From contig CM019066.1 in assembly GCA_009667805.1 (NCBI GenBank), positions 328,100,690 through 328,164,689 of the forward strand: a stretch of DNA of 64,000 bases, read 5' to 3'. The stretch is from Leptobrachium leishanense (lineage: Eukaryota; Chordata; Amphibia; Anura; Megophryidae). Within the stretch, counting starts at the first letter, position 1, and the number at the start of each line of letters is the position of its first letter. The notes under the pieces are model-generated. The model saw nothing but the letters and a program-made list of their open reading frames with translations, had not been told where the DNA came from and made no database searches. Position numbers and translations under genes: made by a program. Shown one piece after another: positions 12,040 through 20,824 of this stretch.

Positions 12040-14738
12040 GGCCCCCCGAGCTCCCCCTGCACAACACGGGGAAACAGTCTGTGAAGAAAGCACGCCACAT
12101 GACTGGAGGGACTGGCATACCCGCAACAATGCCGGGGCACGTGCACCCCTCCCCCACTATTGCACCCCGTAAACGGGCTCCTGCACATACGGCTGTATCT
12201 CACTCCAAGAGGTTTAAACTACCATCTGTCTCCAACCCTGACACCGCTATTGTCCCTGTCCCGCTTCAGGATTCTGTCCCTGATTCGGAGGAGGATGACA
12301 CTAGCGATGTCATAGATGTTTATGCCTCGGATGAGGACTTCACTGAGGACACCGTAGAGGTGGATACGACTGCCCGTCCGGGCATTATCTATGATCCTCT
12401 GGGGAACCCCCTTTTCTGCCCAGAAGACCTGTCTCACCCAAGATCAGCAGATTGGTCCCCATTACCCCACGTAGAGCAGTGGGTCGATGCACAGGTGCGT
12501 AAAGCCCTGGATAAAAACACGAGAAACCGCATGAAAGCGGAATGCCCTCGCCCTACCACGAACGGGAAAACATGCCTCACTCCAGAAGTGGATAAGGCGT
12601 TCGTGGACTTTGTCACCCCTAAAGGATGGTCGCCCAGCAAGGGCATAGACCATGCCTTTAAGGTGTGCCAAGATAAGCTGCTGGACACCGTGGGCCCTCT
12701 GATAAAACTGCTAGATACGGCAGAACAAGCCAAGCTGTCTGGCGAACCCCTGGACCCAGTCCAGATAACAAACTGGACCCAACGGTCCTTAAGTTTTTTG
12801 GGCAATGCCAACACGGCCTTAGCGTCAGAAAGACGTAAATGTATCTTATTAAAGATGGATCGCCAACTGGCAGGTGTGGCGGACAACGAATTAGGCGCTG
12901 CGGCCAATGGCGCTCTATTTGGAAAATCCTTCCTGAAGGATATGAATGAGTACTCTGGAGCATTCAACACCATGGAACGAGTTTCCAATTCGCTTAAGAG
13001 AGTTTTCTCCGGGGTTTTTCCACGGGCCGGTGGATATCGGGGCCGAGCTACCGGCCGTGGAAAACCCTTCACTTCAGGTCCCGCAGGAGGCAACCCCTCC
13101 ACTGCAACGGCTCCCGCGCCGTCCCCGTTCTTCCCTTCCCGTTCCCGACCATGGAGGGGCAGAGGATTCCGGGGTTCCAGAGGCGGTCATTCCTCCTCAA
13201 CCTTCAGACATACAGGTACCTATACACCTTATTCACCCGTCTACGACCAAAGTAGGAGGTCGTTTAAAATTGTTTCACACAGCATGGTGTCGCATTACGT
13301 CGGACCCTTGGGTCCTCAGTACTGTACTAGGGTTTGTTCTGGAATTCTCTTCTCCCCCGCTCCAACAGCAGATCCCTCTCCCTCTACCCTTTTCAGGGGA
13401 CGGTCAGGCGTTGGTGGAGCGGGAGATTTTAGAATTATTCCAGAAAGGAGCCATAGAGCGGGCTCCACGGGGACCCCCGGTTTCCTAAGCAACCTATTCT
13501 TGGTCCCCAAGAAGGGGGGAGGTGTTCGTCCAGTTATCAACCTCAAAGAGTTGAATGGCTCAGTGGTCTACCGCCATTTCCAGATGGAAGGTATGCACAT
13601 GCTCAGGGATTTATTGAAACCCCGCGATTGGTTGGCAAAAGTGGATCTCAAGGATGCTTACCTGACCATCCCGATTGCCAAGGAATCGCGGGATTTCCTT
13701 CAGTTCCGTTGGGGTCCCGACCTATGGCGCTTCCGCTGCCTACCATTCGGCCTCTCTTCGGCTCCTTGGTGCTTTACCAAGATGCTGAAACCGGTCGTGG
13801 CATGGCTACGCACAAAAGGGGTCCGTCTCATCATATATTTGGACGACGTGTTGCTGATGGCCTCTTCGGAAAATCAGCTACGCCTCCACGTATGTTGGAC
13901 GATCAATCTTTTCCAATCTCTGGGATTTCTGGTGAACCAAGAAAAATCAGTCCTCTCTCCATCTCAAACCCTGGAATTTCTGGGATTCGGGGTGAACAGT
14001 GCCATGATGACTATCACGGTCCCTCTACCCAAGTGCCGATCTATCCTGCGCGAGGTTCGGTCCCTTTTGGAGGTTCACACCCCATCCTTAAGGGACCTGG
14101 CTCGCGTGATAGGTCTCCTAGCGGCCACACGGCTGGCTGTCAAACCAGCCCCGTTACACTATCAGGCCCTCCAACGCCTGAAGGCCCTTTTTCTCAGACA
14201 GGGTCTCCCTTACTCCGCTCCGATCTCTCTCTCGGGAGAGGCCAGACTGGATTTAGAATGGTGGATCGCTCACCTCCACGCCTGCAACGGCAGGCCTATC
14301 CTGGTGCCACCCCCGACGCTTACGATCGACTCAGACGCTTGTGGGTCAGGCTGGGGGGCTTATTGCGACGGTGCCTCCACAGGAGGTCGATGGTCCATGC
14401 AGGAACGTCAATTGCACATGAACGGTCTGGAGCTCCTGGCAGGACTTTTTGCACTTCAGAGTTTCCTCAAAGACGGCACTCATCGTTCGGTCCTCCTCCG
14501 GATGGACAACTTCCCAGCAGTTCGATATATCAACTCCCTGGGCGGCCCTCGATCCCTGCTTCTGACAACAATGGCTTCCCGTCTCTGGGAGTGGTGTTTT
14601 CGGACCGGGATCGAGGTCCAAGCACAATTCATTCCGGGAATCTCGAACCAATTCGCAGATTGGAGCTCGAGACATACAGAAGACTCCGGAGATTGGCGTT
14701 TGAGCTCGGCAGTTTTCTCCGACGTGTCATCCCTTTAG
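12036..14738 (+). CDS. DIRS Gag-like region plus RT/RNase H
   Basis: This is a 900-codon frame. Residues 1 to about 390 are Gag-like: basic N-terminus, acidic SEEDDTSDVIDVYASDEDFT, an alpha-helical middle (LDTVGPLIKLLDTAEQAKLS), and an RGRGFRGSRGG-type Gly/Arg tract. From about residue 480 the reverse transcriptase is clear: FLSNLFLVPKKGGGVRPVIN, LAKVDLKDAYLTIPI, CLPFGLSSAPWCF and the catalytic box YLDDVLLM. RNase H follows (TIDSDACGSGWGAY, then LRMDNFPAVRYIN, then ISNQFADWSSR). The RT N-terminal segment (VGGRLKLFHTAW ... LVEREILELFQKGAIERAP) is in the +1-shifted frame 12946-13488, so an indel or programmed shift lies near 13470-13490. The ORF ends at an in-frame TAG, and the same frame is open again immediately after it. 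Confidence 0.85.
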   Translation: MRPPELPLHNTGKQSVKKARHMTGGTGIPATMPGHVHPSPTIAPRKRAPAHTAVSHSKRFKLPSVSNPDTAIVPVPLQDSVPDSEEDDTSDVIDVYASDEDFTEDTVEVDTTARPGIIYDPLGNPLFCPEDLSHPRSADWSPLPHVEQWVDAQVRKALDKNTRNRMKAECPRPTTNGKTCLTPEVDKAFVDFVTPKGWSPSKGIDHAFKVCQDKLLDTVGPLIKLLDTAEQAKLSGEPLDPVQITNWTQRSLSFLGNANTALASERRKCILLKMDRQLAGVADNELGAAANGALFGKSFLKDMNEYSGAFNTMERVSNSLKRVFSGVFPRAGGYRGRATGRGKPFTSGPAGGNPSTATAPAPSPFFPSRSRPWRGRGFRGSRGGHSSSTFRHTGTYTPYSPVYDQSRRSFKIVSHSMVSHYVGPLGPQYCTRVCSGILFSPAPTADPSPSTLFRGRSGVGGAGDFRIIPERSHRAGSTGTPGFLSNLFLVPKKGGGVRPVINLKELNGSVVYRHFQMEGMHMLRDLLKPRDWLAKVDLKDAYLTIPIAKESRDFLQFRWGPDLWRFRCLPFGLSSAPWCFTKMLKPVVAWLRTKGVRLIIYLDDVLLMASSENQLRLHVCWTINLFQSLGFLVNQEKSVLSPSQTLEFLGFGVNSAMMTITVPLPKCRSILREVRSLLEVHTPSLRDLARVIGLLAATRLAVKPAPLHYQALQRLKALFLRQGLPYSAPISLSGEARLDLEWWIAHLHACNGRPILVPPPTLTIDSDACGSGWGAYCDGASTGGRWSMQERQLHMNGLELLAGLFALQSFLKDGTHRSVLLRMDNFPAVRYINSLGGPRSLLLTTMASRLWEWCFRTGIEVQAQFIPGISNQFADWSSRHTEDSGDWRLSSAVFSDVSSL
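12946..13488 (+). CDS. DIRS RT N-terminal segment in shifted frame
   Basis: The second half of this 180-codon frame (KVGGRLKLFHTAWCRITSDP ... LFQKGAIERAP) is the conserved pre-RT region of DIRS polyproteins, which normally runs straight into the fingers domain. Here the fingers domain continues in the frame of the 12036 ORF. The switch point is around the GGGGACCCCC run at 13470-13480. Either the true ORF2 starts in this frame and a 1-base indel broke it, or it is a frameshift site; a decayed copy is more likely. Confidence 0.6.
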   Translation: MSTLEHSTPWNEFPIRLREFSPGFFHGPVDIGAELPAVENPSLQVPQEATPPLQRLPRRPRSSLPVPDHGGAEDSGVPEAVIPPQPSDIQVPIHLIHPSTTKVGGRLKLFHTAWCRITSDPWVLSTVLGFVLEFSSPPLQQQIPLPLPFSGDGQALVEREILELFQKGAIERAPRGPPVS

Positions 14739-15980
14739 GGACCTTTTCACGCGGATCTTTTTGCCAGCCGACTCAACGCCCATCTTCCGCTCTTCTTCAG
14801 TTGGCGGCCAGACCCACTGGCGGAGGCAACGGACGCGTTCTTTCAGGATTGGTCCGGGGCCCGCCAGTACGCCTTCCCGCCATTTCAACTGATAGCTCGC
14901 ACACTGCGTCAGGTCAGGACGCAGCAGACACAGATTGTGATCATCACTCCCTTCTGGCAGAACCAATCTTGGTTCCCGGTACTATTGGATCTCCTCATGG
15001 ATATCCCCCGTTTTCTTCCGGCTCTCCCGGATCTCCTGAAAGACGCCTCCGGGCAACCTCACCCTCTCCTGTCTCCAGGATCCAGTCGGTTATTGGCCTC
15101 ACTGGTTTCGGGACGCCCGGGAGAGCCGGAGAGATTTCGGACCTGGCATAATTGGTGTCTGTCAAGGGATCAAGATCCCTTCCAGGCTCCTTTGAACTGT
15201 GTCTTAGATTTCCTTACGGAGATCTTCGATCAGGGCAAAGCGTATCGCACTCTTAATGTGTATAGATCAGCTTTATCAGCTTACCATGTGGGTTTTCAGG
15301 GAACACCTTTGGGCAAACATCCGTTGGTATGTCGTTTGCTTAAGGGTATCAGATCTGACCGTCCTCCGTTGCCTAGATATACAACAACTTGGGACGTGCA
15401 TATCCTCCTTGATTTTTTGGAACAGTGGCCCTTGAACAAGGATTTAACCCTACGCCAACTATCGGCTAAATTATTGGCCCTTCTTTGCATGATTTCTTGC
15501 AAACGGGTGGCTGATGTCAGGGCGTTAGACTTCAAAGCTCGTTCTTTCATACCAGAAGGCGTGCGCTTTGACATCTCCCGCCGTATTAAGACGTCCATTT
15601 CGGCCGCCTTCTACCCGGCTTTCCCTTCACGTCCAGCTTTGTGCCCGGTCCTTTGTCTTCAGGAATACGAATCTCGGACTACAGCCCTCCGAGGCACGGA
15701 GATTTCACCTCTCTTTATTTCATTTAAGTCTCCCTTCGCTTCGGTAGGTACAACTACGCTTGCGCGCTGGCTTCGTTGGCTCTTGGTGTTAGCAGGTGTA
15801 GATACCTCCGTTTTCGGAGCTCATTCGGTGCGTAGCGCTGTTGCTTCTTCCGCGGTGTCGGCAGGTTGTCGGTTGGAGGACTTGTTGCGGTCAGCTGATT
15901 GGTCCAGAGAGTCCACCTTCCGCTCATTCTATTTCAAGCCTGTTGTTCATTGGTCATCCGCAGTTGTGGGTCAGCTTTGA
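14739..15980 (+). CDS. DIRS methyltransferase-like region and tyrosine recombinase
   Basis: This is the same frame as the RT ORF, directly after the TAG at 14736-14738. The first part (GPFHADLFASRLNAHLPLFF, then WRPDPLAEATDAFFQDW, then IVIITPFWQNQSWFPVLLD) is the segment that follows RNase H in DIRS proteins and is compared with DNA adenine methyltransferases. The recombinase follows from about 15090. Its core residues are visible: R in CKRVADVRAL, HSVR with the His-x-x-Arg pair, and the candidate catalytic Tyr in STFRSFYFKPV near the C-terminus. The first ATG in this frame is at 14937, after part of the methyltransferase-like segment, so translation probably depended on the upstream frame in the active ancestor. 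Confidence 0.85.
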   Translation, partial: GPFHADLFASRLNAHLPLFFSWRPDPLAEATDAFFQDWSGARQYAFPPFQLIARTLRQVRTQQTQIVIITPFWQNQSWFPVLLDLLMDIPRFLPALPDLLKDASGQPHPLLSPGSSRLLASLVSGRPGEPERFRTWHNWCLSRDQDPFQAPLNCVLDFLTEIFDQGKAYRTLNVYRSALSAYHVGFQGTPLGKHPLVCRLLKGIRSDRPPLPRYTTTWDVHILLDFLEQWPLNKDLTLRQLSAKLLALLCMISCKRVADVRALDFKARSFIPEGVRFDISRRIKTSISAAFYPAFPSRPALCPVLCLQEYESRTTALRGTEISPLFISFKSPFASVGTTTLARWLRWLLVLAGVDTSVFGAHSVRSAVASSAVSAGCRLEDLLRSADWSRESTFRSFYFKPVVHWSSAVVGQL

Positions 15981-15983
15981 ACA

Positions 15984-16085
15984 AGCAATAGGAGCCTCAG
16001 AGTCGATGTATTAAAATTATAGAATTTAGCTAAGTATGACGGTAAGTTAGAATTTTAATAATAAGACTCTGAGGCGAGTATTGCC
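15984..16085. repeat. DIRS internal complementary region
   Basis: The first part (GCAATAGGAGCCTCAGAGTC ... GATGTATTAAAATT) is the inverse of the left tip at 11171-11202. The second part (ATAGAATTTAGCTAAGTATG ... GAGGCGAGTATTGC) is the inverse of the right tip 16467-16532. This joined-ends sequence is diagnostic of DIRS elements and primes completion of the circular intermediate. Confidence 0.92.
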
Positions 16086-16254
16086 CACCTCTCCCACCGC
16101 TATTGTGGTTTTTGGTTATTTCCTGGGTCTGCGGATCCAATGTCTTCCACTCTTATATTTTTTCTTTCCTCAGCCTCATAAAGGATTTTCTGGTTCCGGA
16201 TGGATTGTCCTTTTGGTTTTCCCTATCTACCTACAATGATCACCTCGTATGGCA

Positions 16255-16532
16255 AAGAAAGAGGAAGTAGGAGGGACGTGGATCGGTTTTGATGGCCACT
16301 GGACAGGAAAGAGGACAGATCCAAAGGGGGAAAGGGGTGTTGGAAGATACCATATACCTGTTTTACTGTTATGTTTTCTCTTTATTCAATATAAAAGCTT
16401 CATATTTCAAAGTTCTTGCTAGTTGCCACTTGCTACTATGTTAATAAAAGCAAGAAAGAGAAGCAATACTCGCCTCAGAGTCTTATTATTAAAATTCTAA
16501 CTTACCGTCATACTTAGCTAAATTCTATAATT
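16255..16532 (-). repeat. DIRS right inverted terminal repeat and tip
   Basis: 16255-16489 is the inverse of 11189-11412. It continues into a right-only tip (ATTAAAATTCTAACTTACCG ... AATTCTATAATT) whose inverse is in the internal complementary region. Confidence 0.9.
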
Positions 16533-17125
16533 GTACAGCACTGGCCCACTGAGCGGACAAATGGTACAAACTGCAATATCTCACTATGGAATAAGATATC
16601 GCATTGACCTTTTAAGACCATTGTGACATTCACCCCCTGACAGGATCTAACACCGCGCTCTTAAAATTTCTAAATTCTGTGTAGTTAAATCTGTTTACGT
16701 TTTGCTGAATCTTAAATGTGTCGTTATCTCCTAGGCCTTTTTTAATTGGAATTTAGGATTTCTATAGATTTGTTATGCCCTTATGTAATACTATGGTTTG
16801 GTATTCGTATCCTTTCGGAAATCTTATCAGGCCAAATGTTGGGTTTAGTTCTTTTACTGAACTATCTGTAGCAGGAACACACAAGGGGTCTGTCCACGTT
16901 ACAGTATTTATTTCATGCTGGTATTGATGTTTTACACATACCTAGGTTCTATATTTCTTGTCGCGCATGTTTCATGGAATGTTTATCCTTTCTTAGAAAT
17001 TAGCTGTACTTCCCTTTATGTATCTGTGACTCAATGTATTTTGTCTACTTGCGCGATTGTGACTTATTTGTTCATTCTTTTTATTCGTTGAACATATTAA
17101 TGTTGTTTTTACTTTCATCCGGCAG
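16533..17125. other. AIDA intron sequence, nothing recognised
   Basis: AT-rich, with no repeat or exon that I can support; ends in the acceptor of the next AIDA exon. Confidence 0.5.
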
Positions 17126-17248
17126 GTACTCTTTTGCCAAGGTTACCTTCAGAGCCCGGGATGACCCTCCTCACTATAAAAATCGAAAAAATTGGCTTAA
17201 AGGATGCTGGGCAGTGCATTGATCCCTACATGACAGTTAGTGTGAAAG
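17126..17248 (+). CDS. AIDA: AIDA coding exon e (start of C2 domain)
   Basis: It encodes GTLLPRLPSEPG, then MTLLTIKIEKIGLKDAGQCI and DPYMTVSVK, the first strands of the C2-like domain and the best conserved part of AIDA. The acceptor is CCGGCAG. The donor GTTGGT is a weak match to consensus, though the next exon joins in frame. Confidence 0.95.
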
Positions 17249-17389
17249 GTTGGTTTTTAGTGACTAGCACAAAATTGTGTCTTTTTCCTTTTTTTTTCTT
17301 TTTTCTTGCTTGATAGCATATTGTTATAAAGTGTCACTGTTTTTCTATATTGCTGGGTCTTGCCACATACCTACATATCCTGTAACTGT

Positions 17390-17462
17390 ACCCAGGACAT
17401 ACTTAAAAATTAGATAAATCTCAATGTATCCTTCCTGGTAAAATACTTTATAAATAAATAAA
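17390..17462 (+). repeat. Detached LINE tail
   Basis: CCAGGACATACTTAAAAATTAG ending in CTGGTAAAATACTTTATAAA and AATAAA repeats. It matches the last 70 bases of the LINE remnant at 8935-9930 without its coding part. Confidence 0.65.
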
Positions 17463-17552
17463 ATGTACACTGGCACGGAACAGATTTCAGAAGCAACATT
17501 TCTCCTTGAATGCCCCACTATGTCTGAAATCCTGCAGAAAATCAACGTCTAA

Positions 17553-17980
17553 GGCTAGGGTCAAACGAAAGCATTTTTACACGCGAACGTAAAAAAGTGC
17601 GTCCGAACGCATTGATGTATTTTTTCACGGAATATGCGAAAACGGTCATATGATGCGCATTTCCGTGCGTGATGTTTTACGAATCCAAACCAGGAAACTT
17701 TTTGCGTCTGGACGTTCTGTTGGCCGGACACGAGCAGGGTCTGACGTCTCCAATTCACACACACACACACCGCTAGCGGGCGCAGCGCACTCTGTACGTC
17801 CGTACTAGAGGTTCTGCGTTCTCGAAAAAATGCGTTCATTTTCCACTTGCGTTGCGCGGCCGGACTTTCGTGCGACCGTACTTCGTATATTGGCCGTCAT
17901 TGCCCGTCATTTGCTGCTAGTGCGGCCGTAATTAAGTGCGCTAGAACGCACGTTAAAAGTGCGCTGGTCTGACCCCAGCC
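17553..17980. mobile_element. Long-TIR MITE (GGCTAGGGTCAGACG family), copy A
   Basis: It begins GGCTAGGGTCAAACGAAAGC and ends in the inverse, GGTCTGACCCCAGCC, flanked on both sides by TAA. The interior is also largely self-complementary. A 3-bp TWA target duplication is the rule for PIF/Harbinger elements, so a Harbinger MITE is the best guess. Confidence 0.75.
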
Positions 17981-17989
17981 TAAGGGAAA

Positions 17990-18689
17990 CCCTGTTTTAT
18001 ACTTGGTATAATACAGAGGAAGCATAACTTCTATAATTCTCATATAGTGTGGTCTTTAGGGCTTGATTGTCAAAGAGTATTTTAAGCCTTGTTTTATGTA
18101 GCACAGATCAGTGCCTTGTCACCGTTTCTGTCTTTAAAATGCAATGGGGGTTATTCAGGCAGTACCAGTGTTTGCAGCAACTGATTTTCGCAGGTGTTTG
18201 CAATATTGGCAACAAAATGGACACCTATGAGCACCTAGTTCTCTAATGAAACCAGAGAGTACTAGGATGTTTGTTGGTTGCAATATTGGCAACGGTGCCA
18301 AATGTCAGTGCTTCACAAAATGATGCACTGAGGGACTGGCAAGCTCTTTCTCAGCTGGACCAGTCTTTATATACATCACCATTGCTGCACCTGGTGTGTG
18401 GGGAAACCTGCACAAAAAATATGTAAAATCCTAATTGTGACTTTTATTCTCAGCCTCTTGAGGCCTGGTGTATACGTCTTTTTTACATTTAACCAATCTA
18501 AGCAGGTGAATATACTCCCTGCTACATGCTGCCACCTGGAATGTAGTTCTTTTCCAACATGTATAATATGTGAGCATATTAATATTCTGTGCTTCTGGTA
18601 GGTCATCCAGATTCATTCCATCACTCTTTACATTTACTGCATTATAGCAAAAACACATCACTTCAGAGAGGCCTATTAGCTCACTCCAT
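17990..18689. other. AIDA intron sequence
   Basis: No supported gene. The internally repeated phrase TTGGTTGCAATATTGGCAAC near 18275 echoes 18192-18215, a short local duplication. Confidence 0.4.
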
Positions 18690-19395
18690 AACCCCCCTGT
18701 AACGAAAGTCACTTTGAACTTTGGGTACATGGGCCTATAAATGCATTTGGGAGTTGCAGGCCTGATCTTGTTTCCCTGCCATCTCCTATGAAGTCACCCT
18801 GTACCTAGAGTCCTAGGTGCAGGGTGTTTGTGTTATGTGTGAATATTGTTGATAACATTTTCTGTTACTGTGTGGGTCACTGTTACTGTGTGGGTCCCCC
18901 TATCTGGAATGTGTTTTCATCTATTAAGGTTGGAGTGGTCTTTCTTTGTCTGACAAACCCTGTCAGATCATCTGATACTGTATATATAATCACAATCTAC
19001 TATTCTGTTTTGATGGTATGTCAATGCTATTATCTGTCCCTGGTCTAATTATGTCCCAGACACAAGATGCAGGGCATTAATTGCAGATCAGTCGCGGCCA
19101 TACAACAGGAAGGAATTTCCCATGGGCCTCTAGGCCCCTCCTGGGACTGTATATATTTGGCTCAATAAAGGGTAAGCCAGGAGGTGACTGTATAACCTAA
19201 AGGTCTGTGTGCTGCCTCACTTCTGGGGAATGCTATTGCCACGCTTTCAGTGTACCCCTCTTTAAGCTTTGCCTAAGGGCTGGAGAAAGGCACGAAAGAC
19301 TGCTGGTGGAAGAATGGGGGTCAGGCAAAGCATTAACAGATGTGACCCAGTCGGGGTACGGAGATCTGTTATGCCCCCATTGCACCTTTTATTGA
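18690..19395 (+). mobile_element. Possible solo LTR
   Basis: The stretch contains, in order, a TATATATTTGGCTCAATAAA block around 19150-19170, which combines a TATA-like and a polyadenylation-like signal, followed by a pyrimidine-rich segment with GCTGCCTCAC. That layout is typical of a retroviral or Gypsy LTR. I could not fix a TG...CA boundary or a target duplication, and no internal coding region is next to it. It may equally be another repeat. Confidence 0.3.
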
Positions 19396-20447
19396 TCTAA
19401 TTCCCACACAGTCCCATGCATCAAATTACTTTTCATAACCTGCTATTTACCCTCACCTCTGTGTGTGTCTCCCAACTGCTCAGAGATTGTAACCTCTGGA
19501 GCTGGGTCCACTTCTTATCATTCTTGGTGTGTCAAAATTATTTGGTCATTAAGTTTGTTTTTGTTTTTTTCTGTTTTCCTACACCTCACACAGTGCTGCT
19601 GAAATATGTTGACACCTTAGAAGTAATAGCATGGCTAGTGATTGAGCGTCTGGTTCTGTGGGATTAGGCATGGTGTCCATGTGCGTCAGATAGTGGCTGT
19701 GCATTAGTGTGTTGGTTTATTCTTGCACAGTGCTGTTTCTGAACTCTCCCAATGGGAATTGCAGCAACTTTTTTCTTCTTTGTCCTTTTTTCTTTTCTGG
19801 GAATCCTGCGTTTATGTTCCAAGCTTCACAGCTGTTTTCATAAGATTTTCTTCCACTGCTGTCATTTGGCCATGGAGTCGTTCCACACCTTTTTGGAACG
19901 CAGATCATAGTGCGCCGAAAGTGCTCATCCAGCAGCGTAACCGTGGTGTAATCTGTTATCGCAGCAAACCCACTTGACTCCCTACTGCTATTGGTTGCGA
20001 CAGGGAGTGCAGCATCATTCCTGCAGAGTACAACAGTGATAGGTCTCTCAGAAGTGGCAGATATACAATCAGGTCCAGAAATATTGGGACATCGACACAA
20101 TTCTAACATCTTTGGCTCTATACACCCCCACAATGGAGTTGGAATGAAACAAACACAATGTGCTTTAACTGCAGACTGTCAGCTTTAATTTGAGGGTATG
20201 TACATCCAACTCAGGTGAACGGTGTAGGACTTACAGCAGTTTGCATATGTGCCTCTCACTTGTTAAGGGACCAAAAGTAATGGGACAGAATAATAATCAT
20301 AAATCAAACTTTCCCTTCTTAATACTTGGTTGCAAATCCTTTGCAGTCAATCACAGCCTGAAGTCTGGAACGCATAGACATCACCAGACGCTGGGTTCCA
20401 TCCCTGGTGATGCTCTGCCAGGCCTCTACTGCAACTGTCTTCAGTTC

Positions 20448-20804
20448 CTACTTGTTCTTGGGGCATTTTCCCTTCAGTTTTGTCTTCAGCAAGTGAAATG
20501 CATGCTCAATGGGATTCAGGTCAGGTGATTGACTTGGCCATTGCATAACATTCCACTTCTGTCCCTTCAAAAACTCTTTGGTTGCTTTTGCAGTATGCTT
20601 TGAGTCATTGTCTATCTGCACTGTGAAGCGCCGTCCAATGAGTTCTGCAGCATTTGGCTGAATGTGAGCAGATATTGCCCGAAACACTTCAGAATTCATC
20701 CTGCTGCTTTTGTCAGCAGTCACATCATCAATAAATACAAGAGAACCAGTTCCATTGGCAGCCATACATGCCCACGCCATGACACTACCACCACCATGCT
20801 TCAC
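20448..20804 (-). pseudogene. Tc1 A transposase, C-terminal piece
   Basis: It encodes MKHGGGSVMAWACMAANGTG, the second catalytic Asp in VQIDNDSKHTAKA, and the final Glu in [15 protein letters not shown], the classic DD34E end. It is cut off from the rest by the hAT insertion starting at 20825. Confidence 0.85.
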
Positions 20805-20824
20805 TGATGAGGTGGTATGCTTAG

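Larger units (their letters stand above)
11171..16532 (+). mobile_element. DIRS-type tyrosine-recombinase retrotransposon
   Basis: DIRS elements copy themselves by reverse transcription and integrate a circle with a tyrosine recombinase instead of a DDE integrase (family knowledge). This copy has inverted terminal repeats (11189-11412 against 16255-16489), unique end pieces, and an internal complementary region at 15984-16085 matching both tips. The ORFs run Gag, RT/RNase H, methyltransferase-like region, recombinase. The left tip starts AATTTTAATACATC and the right tip ends AATTCTATAATT; both tips share AATT, as expected when a circle junction is used as template. No target duplication is seen, which fits recombinase integration. 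It carries one frame change near 13480 and one in-frame TAG at 14736, so it is probably not autonomous now. Confidence 0.9.

Noticed and set aside
12434..13102. 222-codon minus-strand frame within the DIRS Gag region
   Set aside because: Antisense shadow with no motif; DIRS elements are not known to encode a protein there on that strand.
13628..15151. 507-codon plus-strand frame overlapping the DIRS RT
   Set aside because: It is the shadow in another frame of the RT/RNase H and methyltransferase-like region; no motif of its own and strong Gly/Pro/Ser composition bias.
17034..17222. 62-codon plus-strand frame over the AIDA exon
   Set aside because: Wrong frame; the conserved AIDA protein is read in a different frame with proper splice sites.
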